A DNA stretch of 64,000 nucleotides from Candolleomyces eurysporus (Eukaryota > Basidiomycota > Agaricomycetes > Agaricales > Psathyrellaceae). The notes below the pieces were generated by a model. The model was not told the origin of the DNA, made no database searches, and saw only the letters and a list, made by a program, of their open reading frames with translations. This document shows, one piece after another, positions 13,401 through 23,565 of the stretch (the stretch's first letter is position 1; every line of letters starts with the position of its first letter). The position numbers were made by a program, and so were the translations under genes. The DNA is taken from contig JANBPK010000739.1 of assembly GCA_027579435.1 (NCBI GenBank), positions 159,535 through 223,534 of the forward strand, written 5' to 3'.

Positions 13401-15693
13401 CTTGGTGAATAACATTGAGGGTGCTTTCCGGGGCGACGCCTGATTCCAGAGATGATTCTACCAAAGCTGTCCAAGCGACTTGGATTGCTAAGGTCACCAG
13501 TTGAGCGGGGTATTTCTCCATCCATTCCATGAGCTGTGGCGCAGCGAGTTGATGATCTGGCCCATAGAAACCTTGCAGTTCGGCCACCGAGTCGGAGAGT
13601 AAGTTGGCCAATGAAAGCCTCATCATGGTTTCCAACCTCGCAAGCCAATCGTTGATCTTGGGGTAGTCTTTCAGAAGAATTGGTTCCGTGAAGCGTATTT
13701 CCTCTCCCTCCCGCGAAGACATGCCCATGATTTGGGTTAGATCATCGTCGAGCTGGATAGTTGCGATGCCAGCGAACATCTTCTTCAAGTGCTTCATGAT
13801 CCGCAAAATATCCTTGCTGTTACCGATGATTTCGAGCAAGTCTTCGTCACCAACGAAGTAGAAACGGGGGAAGGAAGACCGCTCCCGCTCGAGATATTCA
13901 CCCAATGCCTTCTGAATCTTGTTCAATAGGTCGGCTAGACGCTCGAGGCTCTTTTGGATTCCTTGGATGTTCATGACGTCGAGGACGAAGGGTGACTTGT
14001 AAACCTTCTTCATCACTGTGAGGAACTCGCTGTTGATGTTCGAAAATCGTGCGCTCTCGACAGGAAGGAGGTGTTTGATGTCCGCGCTGCCGGAAAAGAT
14101 GCCTTCAAGGTACACCCATTGGCGCTGTACGTCGATCCACACATCTGAGGCCTAAGGTCAGAAAAAAGGAGGGCAGCGAGAAAGAGATAAACTAATACCG
14201 AATAGGACGTGGATCCTGTTCAACTTCTCTTCCCATGAACCTGCCTGAAAGGGGGTTGAGCACCGCTACGGGGAAAGGTTAACTTTACATACTTCCTCTT
14301 CGAAGACTGGATAAAAAAGAGAGTGAGAATGAGTTACTGAGTGTTTGGGGTCAGATATCACCTTTGTAGTACGGGGACAACTTCATAGCGGTCAACGAAT
14401 TGAGATTCTCGCTGCACTTGTTGAATAAATCATCCCAGCCCCTGTCGAAGTGTTAAAACAGACCCGTTGAAATGTGTAACATACTCCGTACTTGATCAAT
14501 CGGCATTTATTCTGGTAGTTGACTAGGTCGAGGGTGTAGTTTGTCCAGACTTCTCTGACCTGCTTGATGTATTCTTCGAGGGCCATCTTTCCAGAGGTCA
14601 AAAATCAGTTCTGGAGACAATCGACCGTACTCACCTCGCCCTGAGCTTGTATGATAACCTCTTTGATCAAGGTCTCGTTTCTCTTCAAGTCCATGTCATA
14701 AACATGGCCCAAGGTCATCCTAAGTGCAGATGTTAGTTACGCAAGGGACACAGGAGGAAACCACTCACAATGGAAGATGTATTTGGGAAGGTAGTCTTAA
14801 GACCTTGAACAACTGCTTCCAATGCCGATCCTTCAACGCCTCCGACTTCAATTCAGAAACCAGGGCATTCGACTTTAGCAGACCCTTGAGCGTGTCCTGG
14901 ACGTACTCGAAGGCCGCGTACTGCCTCATTCGTGTTGGCATATCTTTGGTCGACGTCAGCAACCCGTCTATGTGTTGCCTCAACTTCCTTGGCTGGACGG
15001 TGGCCCAGCTCATTTCTCTCAATTCGCCAATCTGGCTCCAGATTCCGGAAAGTGCTGTCCAGACGGCCTTCAGATCTCGCAGCTCTTCGAAGACGGGTTC
15101 CAATCGCGTGTGTCGTGTCAACTCTAGGTCAAGTGCTTCTTTGGCGCGGCATACGAGGTCGTATTCTTCCTTGACGCGATTCAATTTGCCTTCAAACACG
15201 TTGATGGTGTTCATGGCGGTATCTGCGCGCATGTTGCCTTGAACAGGCCGTGTCTGCTCCCACTCTTGCAGAATATCGTTAATCTTGTTCTCGACGATTT
15301 TGTCTTCGGCGACGATCTTCAATTGCAGGCCAGCTATGAGATGGAGGCGTCAGAGTAGAAAAGAGATGAGTAAACCTGAACACTGTACCGAGCTGCTCCT
15401 GAATGGAATCACTCTTCCTCTTCAAAATCTCGTTGTAGGCGCTCCATTCTCCTCTAAGTTGGTCGCTGTATAGCCAGTCTTCCGGGAATTGGTATCGAAA
15501 CCTTTCCAAGGTCTTCTCCCCGCTGGCACACAGCTCGATCATAGGGCCCCATGCTTTCGTCTTTTTCTTCAAATCTTGTACGAAGGTAATAAAGGTAACA
15601 GCGGCTGCTGTCGATGAGTTGGAAGGTGCAAAGACCTGTAAACCGCGCTGTTAGTGCCAGGGCCTGCGTCAGAGAAAACGTGCTTGCCTCCAT
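4401..15693 (-). CDS. dhc2: Cytoplasmic dynein heavy chain, motor half (Dhc2 type)
   Basis: Carries the ATP-driven, minus-end-directed motor of cytoplasmic dynein. I read 19 exons and 3,451 aa, with all intron phases consistent. In order: linker region (about residues 1-650), AAA1 P-loop GPAGTGKT at about 746-752 (split by an intron at 12979-13031), AAA2 GPSGSGKT at about 1047, AAA3 GPPGSGKT at about 1430, AAA4 GVSGSGKT at about 1764, stalk coiled coil with microtubule-binding tip (about 2010-2340), AAA5, AAA6 and a C-terminal barrel ending LTAGG. The first residues align with about residue 1,250 of animal heavy chains; the dimerising tail that binds intermediate and light intermediate chains is absent and a divergent gene begins 215 bp away. 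Two-gene dynein heavy chains are known in Agaricomycetes. Exon 1 would be only ATG GAG, joined by a GC-AG intron (15636-15687). Exon 7 is 14 nt. The N at 12643 must be dropped to give the AAA1 stretch [11 protein letters not shown]. Confidence 0.95.
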
Positions 15694-15908
15694 CGTGAAA
15701 GTCGTTCGTGACGACGCGTCGGTTACAACGCTGCAGAATCAATTTCGAGCTGTTGTGAGGTGCAGCACGTGCCATTCTAACCCTAATTGTGGGTTGGATT
15801 GGGGTTGCCTTTCGCCTCACCTGAACGCCGTTCTTGAGTTCATCCTCTACGAGCCGACACTACCCTCAGCTTATTTTCTTCACCAGCTCTTGCTCCATCT
15901 TTTTCGCC
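15694..15908. promoter_or_regulatory. Divergent promoter region, dhc2 / SME1
   Basis: The 215 bp between the two start codons must hold the promoters of both the dynein motor gene (leftward) and snRNP E (rightward). The SME1 side is pyrimidine-rich. On the minus strand there is a possible 5'-leader donor (GTGAGG) followed by a plausible acceptor, so a 5' UTR intron or an additional upstream dynein exon cannot be excluded. No classical TATA box is apparent. Confidence 0.5.
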
Positions 15909-16381
15909 ATGTCTTCACGTCAGCAACGTGTGATGGTCCAACCCATCGTACGTGTTTTTCTCTATCTTCGCTTAGTTCCTTGCTCATATTTGTCCCATCC
16001 AGAATGTCATTTTCAAGAATCTGCAACAAGTATGTGGACTCTCATGCTTGAAGTTTCTCGCCCAACTTTATTTCATAGAAATCAAGGGTTGTCATCTGGC
16101 TATACGATAATGTCGAGATGAGGATCGAAGGCCGAATCATTGTTCGTTCAATCCTATGTTTGATTGCGGGATGCTAATGAAAATGGAATGCAGGGCTTTG
16201 ACGAATTCATGAACCTTGTCATAGACGATGCTGCTGAAGTGTTCGTCAAGGACGCCAAACCACGACGGGAACTAGGTACGTCCCATGCTTCCTCGCTCTC
16301 CAATACTGATTCTGAACATGGCACACAGGTCGCATTCTTCTCAAAGGCGACAATATCACTCTGATACAGCAAGCATCATAA
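15909..16381 (+). CDS. SME1: Small nuclear ribonucleoprotein E (Sm core protein)
   Basis: One of the seven Sm proteins forming the ring on U1, U2, U4 and U5 snRNAs. Five short exons, all joined at GT-AG introns, give 87 aa, beginning MSSRQQRVMVQPI. Sm1 motif: NVEMRIEGRIIGFDEFMNLV. Sm2 motif: GRILLKGDNITLI. The length and both motifs match SmE rather than the other Sm proteins. Exon 1 is 15909-15947 (13 codons). With four introns in a 260-nt coding sequence the gene is an example of the extreme intron density in this window. It runs divergently from the dynein gene and convergently with PEX10, whose stop is 78 bp away. Confidence 0.93.
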
Positions 16382-16458
16382 TCATCAATCGTTGTGAACA
16401 TTATATTCTGCACTTCCCATTTACATTTCGTTGAGAGGTTGTAGGTTACGCGAGGGTA

Positions 16459-17702
16459 TCACAAATTGTAAATAGGCAGTAGCTTGGAGAGCACGAGAGA
16501 CTGTCGGCACAGCGGACATTCTGCCTGGAGGAGAGTCAGACTCAATTCTCAACACCATAATTTCCACAGAACGTTACCTTTTCCCGACCCCACCCAACAA
16601 TGCAGTTCCAGCAGAATAAATGGCCACATTCCGTGACGCAGCTTTCCGTCCTTTCCTCAAGACATAGCGTACAGTTCCTTGACTGACGGAGGTCGTCAGG
16701 GATGGAGGCGACATCTAGGGCCGTCCCTTCATCGTCTTCAGCGGGTACAACGGGGGCATCCTCTGCATTTTGCGCCTTGATCACCTCCGAAATGGGTCTT
16801 TCGTCCAGGAATGCGTTCACACCGCCAGGGGTAGATTCCGCGTTTGACGCCTTTCCGGTGTTTGGTCGCGCAAGTAATGGCTTCATCTCCTGAACAAGGC
16901 GGTAGACCAGACGAATTCCGATCATTACACCAAGCAAGGAGTATGAAGGAGGTCGAATATGAGGATTCTCAGGGATAGATGATAACTAGTTGCCATCAGC
17001 ATCAGCATGAGTATCCACCTGGAAAACTCGAGCGTACCTGCTGAACACCCAAAACTCGTTTCACGGGATCGTAGTATCTACCCCTCAAGTAAAAGACAGC
17101 CATGTTGATTTCTGTTGACACTGAGAGTACTTTCTGGACCTTCCTCAACCAGTTAGCCAGGTCAGGATGGCGCTGATTGAGCGAGGCATTGCTGCCAAGT
17201 TTCGCGAGGATATATGTTGGGAGAACTGAGAGCAAGATCAACACTGCGCGGCGGTTGAACGATGGAGGAAGATGTCCACGACGAGATGAATATTGCCAAA
17301 TGTCGGTGTATTCCTCTCCGAGAGTTTGAGTAGCTATTCGAATTTGCTGGTTAGTAGGACGGCCTGAGAAGGGTTCAAGTGGATTACCTCGCCCAGTTGT
17401 AAGGCCGTAGTACACGAGCTTAACCACAGCATCGACCTCCTTCTCCCATCTCGTCAGTCTCCTTGTCCCTGCACTCAATGTCAGAGTGTGTCGAGGCCTA
17501 GACCACCACGAAGCAAACCTAGCCAGGACCGCAGGACACTCTCGGTCTGTTCTCTCAATGACGAAACATGAAAGAGATCACGCTGGTTGGCCCTAACTAC
17601 CCATTCCTCAGTCAAAAGTATGCAATTGAGTTTCTAAATCTCACTTATTTGAGCTTGCTGAGCTCTAGGAAATACCAGTGGACTGGAGGAGGGAGAAGAC
17701 AT
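16459..17702 (-). CDS. PEX10: Peroxisome biogenesis factor 10 (RING E3 ligase)
   Basis: Part of the PEX2-PEX10-PEX12 ubiquitin ligase of the peroxisomal membrane that recycles the import receptor PEX5. Six exons (17645-17702, 17519-17596, 17388-17468, 17038-17333, 16578-16985, 16459-16524) sum to whole codons and give 328 aa. The N-terminal Pex2/Pex12 domain includes [12 protein letters not shown] and [14 protein letters not shown]; hydrophobic segments follow. The C-terminal RING reads CTLCLEE..., [13 protein letters not shown] and, after the last intron, CPLC, so the C3HC4 ligands are all present. The start ATG at 17702 gives a short leader before the conserved AQQAQI segment. It is divergent from MGR2, with 139 bp between the start codons. 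Confidence 0.94.
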
Positions 17703-17841
17703 GTTATTTAGCGGCGGAGCTGTTTGCCGGAACCTTTGATGAGCACCCGTTTTGGGAAACAGTGACGAGTGGACCTTGCCACGACCAACCTTGGTTTTGA
17801 ATTTCCAGACCTAGTCTCTTTTCGTCGTCCCTCAGCCAGCC

Positions 17842-18430
17842 ATGCCACCAGTTCCCCAAAACCACGGTCACGGCTTTGAGTCTCCTTCCATATGGCAGAA
17901 AAGTACGTGCTCATCCTCACCGGGGTCTCATATGTACTGACCTTTGGGCAGTGAAGTAAGATGGGTAGCTTCGACATGGAAAGTGGTGCTGAGTGTTTCT
18001 CCCCTACAGGATGGGTGCGTTGATGGGTGGTGGTGTCGGCTTGACGATAGGCTTCATCTTTGGCTCGTGGAGTATCATCCGGTGCGTCCATCCCCTGCCG
18101 ACGGTGAACCAAATCCTGACCGGTCAATAGACACGGTGCAGGACCTCGCGGGCTTATGGCGACATTGTCCCAATACATGCTTAGCAGTGCTGCGACCTTC
18201 TCATTCTTCTTGTCAATTGGATCGGTAACCTTCATTCCTTCTCAATCTGTTGCTTGTTCTTGACAAACCTCTTTCCCTAGGTCATTCGAAGCGACTCCCC
18301 TCTCGCTATCCGTATGGAGGCAATGCAGCACCAGCTTGCTGCCTCGAATCCTCTTATCCGCTCGAAACTTCAGAGTGCACAAATCATCCGAGCACGCTGG
18401 CAGCAAGAAAAGTACCAGTCTGAAAACTAG
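17842..18430 (+). CDS. MGR2: Mgr2/ROMO1 family inner-membrane protein
   Basis: Mgr2 is a small subunit of the TIM23 translocase that couples it to TIM21 and gates lateral sorting of preproteins; ROMO1 is the animal homologue. Five exons (17842-17902, 17952-17955, 18010-18081, 18131-18224, 18281-18430) give 126 aa. Exon 2 is only 4 nt (TGAA) and is the only combination I found that keeps the frame into KMKMGALMGGGVGLTIGF. Two membrane helices are visible: GALMGGGVGLTIGFIFGSW, with glycine-zipper spacing, and a second around LSSAATFSFFLSIGSVI. The loop motif GAGPRGLMATLSQYM is diagnostic. The tail (about 40 residues, charged) is longer than in yeast. The family call is strong; the 4-nt exon is inference from phase and flanking splice sites. 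Confidence 0.9.
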
Positions 18431-18849
18431 GAGGCTGACTTTCGATGAGGTGTCCGTCGCCTGGGTAGATTCACCCATCACCACCTATCCTGATCTATAC
18501 TTAAAAGCTTAATGTTCTAATTTGACCCCTCCTTACTTGTGTATGTTACAAGGGAGTTGACTGACCCTTTTCATCATACCACTTCGACCGACGTTTCTCG
18601 TGAAAATGAAGACTGGTTTCAGACCGGGTAATTCTGGGGAATAAGAAACTGACAGACTTTCTATGGCACTTCTTCAGCTTCAAACGGCTGTTTGGTCGAT
18701 GCTCAGGCTGTTCTAAAGGTGTTCTGGGAACTAGTGGCCGGTCCGCTGTCCTTCCGGTCGTCGTTAATGGCGCCATCGAAAAGCCGGATGACACTGGACT
18801 TGCTATCGTACATATCCCACTTTCAAGTTTCAACAGGTTAAGCAGCAAG
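18431..18849. other. Intergenic region, MGR2 to HAD phosphatase
   Basis: These 419 bp lie between two genes on the same strand. A minus-strand open frame of 100 codons (18546-18848) has no recognisable domain or splice-site support and I treat it as chance. The right end presumably holds the promoter of the phosphatase gene. I see no repeat, RNA gene or clear TATA box. Confidence 0.5.
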
Positions 18850-19953
18850 ATGACGGCGCAGGTTCAGAAAGTTGTTGTGGACGCTGTGAGTGTTGATGAA
18901 TAGCTTCGCTGGACGCTCTCCGACCCATCCCATGACATCCAGATCCTTTTCGATATGGACGGGTACGCTCACTCACGATGGTCTCTTTCCTCCGTATTCA
19001 ATGATGCTGATTTTAGAATCCCGCCAGAACCTTGATTGATTCGACACCTGGAGTTCTCAAAGCATGGGCGACTTTCAGCAGTGACTACTCCCTTGGTGAC
19101 TCGGAGAGAATCGCCCATGATACCCATGGTCGGAGACTGTATGACACACTCAAAGAATATTGCAAGATTGCAGATGAGGAAAGATTGCATGTGGGTGCTG
19201 TCGAGGAACCAAGAAACACAGGGCCCTGAGCCATTTTCAAGGAAGAAATTGATCGTTTCGAAGACGAGGTTATTCGGGGAGGACCCGTAGCCCTTCCTGG
19301 AGCTGTAGAACTATTGAATCAGGTGTGTGGGACGAGCCGATATTTGACCCTGCATAGAAGACAATCAATTTTCCCGAATTAGCTCCAAACGTTGCACTCG
19401 CTCAAATGGACAATAGTCACGTCTGGTAAGCAATTTCCACGTTGTCCTTGCGGATCTACCGAATAGTGGACACCCAGCTTCAAACAAATATACGCCTGGC
19501 GCTCTGCGGGAAGCAGGTATCCCATTCCCCCAAGCGGACATCGTCACCTCCAACGACGTACCTCATGGGAAGCCACACCCCGACCCGTACTTAGCCGGTG
19601 CTTTGAAATGCGGCGTTGACGCAAAGAATTGTGAGTTTCGCCGGCCCTGGACAAAGGCAAAAAGCCAATTGGATTAATCCTTGCCTCATTAGGTCTCGTC
19701 GTAGAGGACGCGATCTCTGGCATAAAGGCAGGTCATGCAGCTGGTGCCAAGGTTCTCGCTGTGTGCACCTCTACCACAAGAGAGCGGCTTCTTGCCGCCG
19801 CCGAACCCGACTTTATTGTGCCCGACTTGCGAAGGTGAATACGCAGTCTGGTCCATCTGCTCATACGTTAACTGACTGCATGGTACGCTGTCTAGCGTTA
19901 CTGTCTCTGCCGTATTTGGTGACAAGATTGAGGTTACCATCGAACCTGCGTAA
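18850..19953 (+). CDS. HAD-superfamily phosphatase, glycerol-3-phosphatase (GPP/DOG)-like
   Basis: A small haloacid dehalogenase hydrolase, most like yeast Gpp1/Gpp2 (glycerol-1-phosphatase) and Dog1/Dog2 (2-deoxyglucose-6-phosphatase). Eight short exons sum to 232 codons (231 aa). HAD motif I is LFDMDGTLIDS, split by an intron (18963-19027); the nucleophile is the first Asp. Motif II lies in WTIVTSASNKY, the substrate/lysine motif is GKPHPDPYLAG, and motif III is CLVVEDAISGIKAGHAAGAK. The cap-domain segment HDTHGRRLYDTL matches the Gpp subgroup (HGWRTYD in yeast). The likely role is glycerol formation or detoxification of sugar phosphates, and the substrate cannot be fixed from sequence. All catalytic residues are intact. 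Confidence 0.87.
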
Positions 19954-20669
19954 CTTCAATATTCAATGCCTGTGCCAGAGTGCACATGAGCGTCGATAGG
20001 TAGATCCGATTCTCAATCACTTTCTCTCAACTGATGAAGCTTATTAGTAGGGAGTTTTAGATCGAGCGTCTGCGTAGCCAATGACAGTCTATCTGCATCT
20101 CTACTTTCCAAACGCCAGTAGTTCTGTGCCCAACTCTGCTCTAGTCTGCTTTTATTGAGTGGAATGCCAGCGGAATGGCCTTCGTTCCGTGCCGACTCCG
20201 ACCCTAGACTATCGGCGTTGCATGTTTGCCAACAGTTACCATGCCACTCCACAGGTCCCATCTCATCTCCCTCGCTCGCCGAGAGGTGGCGCAAATGATG
20301 TCGAGAATGAACCTATTTGGAACTTGATCCTGGCAAAAGCCTCAATTTTGATTGTCAACATTTGTACTCCGATCAAGGTGGTAGCATTGTTGTTTGGCCG
20401 CTGGGCCACAAGGGACCTGCAATCTACATAAATGCGGAAGGACAAGGAGAATGATGGTTTTAAATCTTTCCTCTCTTCCTCCCTCCTCCCCTCTTCGCCC
20501 CCGGGTTTCCTCTTCTTTTTTTCCGCGATCCGTGATCGTTTCTACCACTCTTTTTCATCGGTTTCGTCTTCGCAGCGCACTATAAGACTTGACCTAGTGT
20601 CTGGTTTTAATTGCTCATTCTTTACTATTTTCTTTCATTTATACACACGTCATCCGCTCTTTGTCCACT
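19954..20669. promoter_or_regulatory. Upstream region of the secreted-protein gene
   Basis: These 716 bp contain no gene I can support. The distal part is unremarkable. At about 20460-20530 the plus strand becomes strongly pyrimidine-rich (long CT runs), and CTATAAG occurs near 20580, about 90 bp before the start codon; together these look like a core promoter and leader of a highly expressed fungal gene. Assignment as a promoter is inference. Confidence 0.45.
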
Positions 20670-22243
20670 ATGCTGTCCACGAAGATCCACCTCTCACTTG
20701 CCCTGCTTTCACTCGCCAGCGCCGTCTTCGGTCGACCCACAGAGACCCTGGAAAAGCGCCAAGGGTTCGCCCTCAAGAATGGCCAAGATGCCATCGCCCT
20801 CAAGTACGTGGCCCGATTAATGCTGTTGAACACTGAGCGCTCATGTTTAATTCTCTTTAGCACAAGATTCCAAGGTTTGAACGCCAATTCGCCTTGCCAG
20901 GCTGGGGAAAATGCGTGCATCAACAACGGATTTTCTCAATGTGTCAATGGAAAGTTCGTTATCCAAGGATGCGCCCCAGGAACAGTGTAAGTTTCCGTTC
21001 TATTCATAGATCAATGAGGTTTGAAGTTGAGTGATTGACACCTTTCTTGCAGATGCGCCGCCCTTCCCCTGGTCAATTCACCCGGAACAAGTATTGCTTG
21101 TACCACCGCTGCTGACCGGGACGCCCGGATAGCTGCCGTAAGTATCCTTGTATCTGTTATCAATAATGCGTGACGCTTATCTCGGATCTGTAGACTGGAG
21201 CAAAGGGCCCTGGCGGAGGAGCTCCTCCGGCCAACAACAACAACCAACCCAAACCCGTAAGTCGCAAGGTGTTGCTCTCCTTGTACTAGATCTAAAGCTT
21301 TTCCTTGCATACAGAATGGCAATAATGGGGGCAACAACAACAACAATGGCGGTAATAACAACGGCGGAAACAACGGTGGAAACAATGGCGGAAACAACAA
21401 TGGAGGTGGAGGCAACAATGGCGGAGGGAACCCGCAAACTTCGCTCAGTATGTTCTCTCCCATTTTCTGAAGCTCACGGTGACTCAACGCTGCATCATAG
21501 CACTCGATCCTGCTGTTATTGCCCAAGGCTTCACCAACAATGGCCAAAGCAAACCCGAGCCTGGTAAGCGTTGCAGGTCATTGTATTTTGCAAAAATTGA
21601 CCCGTGTCTTCTCGTCATTAGGTCAAGTGGCATCGCTGACGTCGAGCAATAACTTCATTAACTTTTGCAAGACGGTCAATCTCCCGATCACCAACGGTGC
21701 ACAGATCCCCGAGGGCTCGTGCAACCCAGCTCCCATGGGCGCAATCCCTTCCAAGTCCCGGATGCCTGCGTCCAAATTCGTATTCCCCGAAAATTTGGGC
21801 AAGGTCCAGGCGAACAAGAAGTTCACTGTTCGCATGGCCATCCAGAATCTGGAAACAGGTAACTTCGTCAACGCGCAGCAGAACTACTTCTCTGCTCCTC
21901 AGCAGCTCAATGGCCAGGGCATCATTCGCGGACATTCGCATGTTGTCATTCAGAAGTTGCAGAACATGAAGCAGACCAACCCCCTTGACCCCACTGTCTT
22001 TGCATTCTTCAAGGGACTCAACGGCGCTGCTCAGGGTGGCGTTTTGACTGCGGATGTCACCGACGGCCTGCCACGAGGTGTTTATCGAATTTCCTCCATC
22101 AACACCGCTTCGAATCACCAACCTGTGCTCGTTCCTGTTGCACAACATGGATCGCTAGACGACGCTGTATATGTGAGTTATCATTTCTAATTCTCTCTGA
22201 GTTGTTCCGTTCTGATCAACGACCATAGTTCACCGTTGAGTAA
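20670..22243 (+). CDS. Secreted protein with CBM19-like domain and Asn/Gly linker
   Basis: Eight exons sum to exactly 390 codons (389 aa). The first 20 or so residues form a signal peptide (hydrophobic LSLALLSLASAVFG), followed by a Kex2-type KR site near residue 30. Residues about 35-120 resemble the chitin-binding CBM19 family: CQAGENACINNGFSQCVNGK then CAPGTVC, with six cysteines. A linker (exon 5, 21315-21447) is almost pure Asn and Gly. The C-terminal 200 residues (NNFINFCKTVNLPITNG ... GHSHVVIQKLQ ... HGSLDDAVYFTVE) form a conserved block I recall from many Agaricomycete secreted proteins without a known function. The last exon is only 15 nt. It probably acts in the wall or outside the cell; no enzyme motif is visible. 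Confidence 0.85.
21315..21440 (+). repeat. Asn/Gly-coding low-complexity repeat
   Basis: Imperfect short repeats of AAC, AAT and GGN codons encode the linker between the two domains of the secreted protein. Such stretches vary in length between strains by replication slippage. Confidence 0.7.
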
Positions 22244-22484
22244 ATGAGTAATTAACTAATAGTTTGCCACCGTCTGGAAAACGGCCATGAAAACTTTATT
22301 TTTACGTTTATCCCTGCTACTATTAGTGTATCATCTTGTACCATTTTGCTGGCATAGTGTATGTACTTCTATCAACCCACATTCGTTTTCACTACCGTTT
22401 TACGATTTCAAATTTTCAAAAAGGCATTTGATTGAATGAAGCCGCTATCTGTTTATAATTACACTGCTTGCACAAGAATTGCTT

Positions 22485-23365
22485 TTACTTGGGAGGCTCA
22501 GCGTCTTCGAGAGGAGGTGGGCCATCATCATCGTCGTCGTCATCGTCGTCACCGTCGGCCGCACCAGAGCTTGAGCCCTGGTTACCCATTTGGGCCATGA
22601 GCTAGGTCTGTTAGCAATCGGCTGAGGGGAAAGACTTGAGTGAGGCTTACCTTTTCAAAGTCCATGCCTCCCAGTCCTCCTGGTCCACCGGCGCCTCCGA
22701 AGCCACCAGGACCTCCAAAGCCACCAGGACCTCCTCCAAAGCCACCAGGACCTCCTCCGAAGCCACCGGGACCTCCAGGAGGGAAACCACTGAAGCCTTC
22801 GTCTTCGTCGGGTTCAGGAGCACCGTCTTGTTCGTCTTCATCGACCCATTTATCGAAGTCAGTTTTCAGGAAAGCATTCCTAACTTTTTCTTTGGTAAGT
22901 CGGGGCCAGTACTCCAGCTTCTTTTCCTTCTTGCGAAGGATAACTTTGAAAGCTCGCGAAGAGAACTTGGAGCTGGATTCCTATTGAAGGATGAGCTCCC
23001 TGTAAATAAGAGACGGCGGTGCATATGTACCTCTGGAACGATCTCTGCAAAAAAGTCGAGGTCAAACTTGTACTCGCGCTTGTCTTGATCGGAGCTAGCA
23101 TACGATTAGACCAACTAATCTCGACGAAAAAAANGCAGTAGAATAAACATTACCCAGCCTTGGCTTCGAAGGAAATGGAGGTTGGGGTCAAATTGTACTT
23201 CAATGTTGACTCTTCGATGTCAGGGAGATTGACGGTGAGATAGATGATATTCTGGCGTCACAGACGCGTCAGAGATCGCCAGGAGATCGCGTTTGAAATG
23301 TATACCTTCGCGGCATCGGTCTCAGAGCTGCGCTGAGCCCAAAGGACTTCAGGGTGTTGGACCAT
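22485..23365 (-). CDS. SBA1: Hsp90 co-chaperone p23 (Sba1/Wos2)
   Basis: Binds the ATP-bound closed form of Hsp90 and slows its ATPase. Exon 1 (23306-23365) starts MVQHPEVLWAQRSSETDAAK and is followed by the CS domain: NIIYLTVNLPDIEES, LTPTSISFEAKAG, and RAFKVILRKKEKKLEYWPRL. The latter contains the conserved beta-strand and the W-P-R-L signature. The linker DFDKWVDEDEQDGAPEPDED is also characteristic. The C-terminal tail is Gly/Pro/Phe-rich (tandem GGPGGF units) and ends in an acidic run before PPLEDAEPPK, as in yeast Sba1. An N at 23134 falls in an intron and is harmless. The start is 200 bp from the start of the divergent hypothetical gene. Confidence 0.93.
22695..22785 (-). repeat. Tandem repeat coding GGPGGF units in p23
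   Basis: About four imperfect copies of a 15-21 bp unit (AAGCCACCAGGACCTCC on the plus strand) encode the Gly/Pro/Phe tail of p23. It is an in-frame minisatellite expected to vary in copy number. Confidence 0.75.
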
Positions 23366-23565
23366 TGTGGATCACGTCGGCGAGTATGAGTGAGTGGCTT
23401 TGGTTAGAACCGACGAAGAGATTAATAGACGCTCTATGGAATCCTCCAGAATCTTCGCCTTTATATGCCCCTTACGTAATCCTATCAGCCTCGTGCACTT
23501 GGTCTCGCGCCGGTCGACCGACCCTTGACGCAACACGACGACGACGAGGGAATTGTGCTGGGCGA

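Noticed and set aside
18546..18848. Minus-strand open frame of 100 codons between MGR2 and the HAD phosphatase
   Set aside because: No domain, no splice context, and it ends at the start of the phosphatase gene; likely chance.
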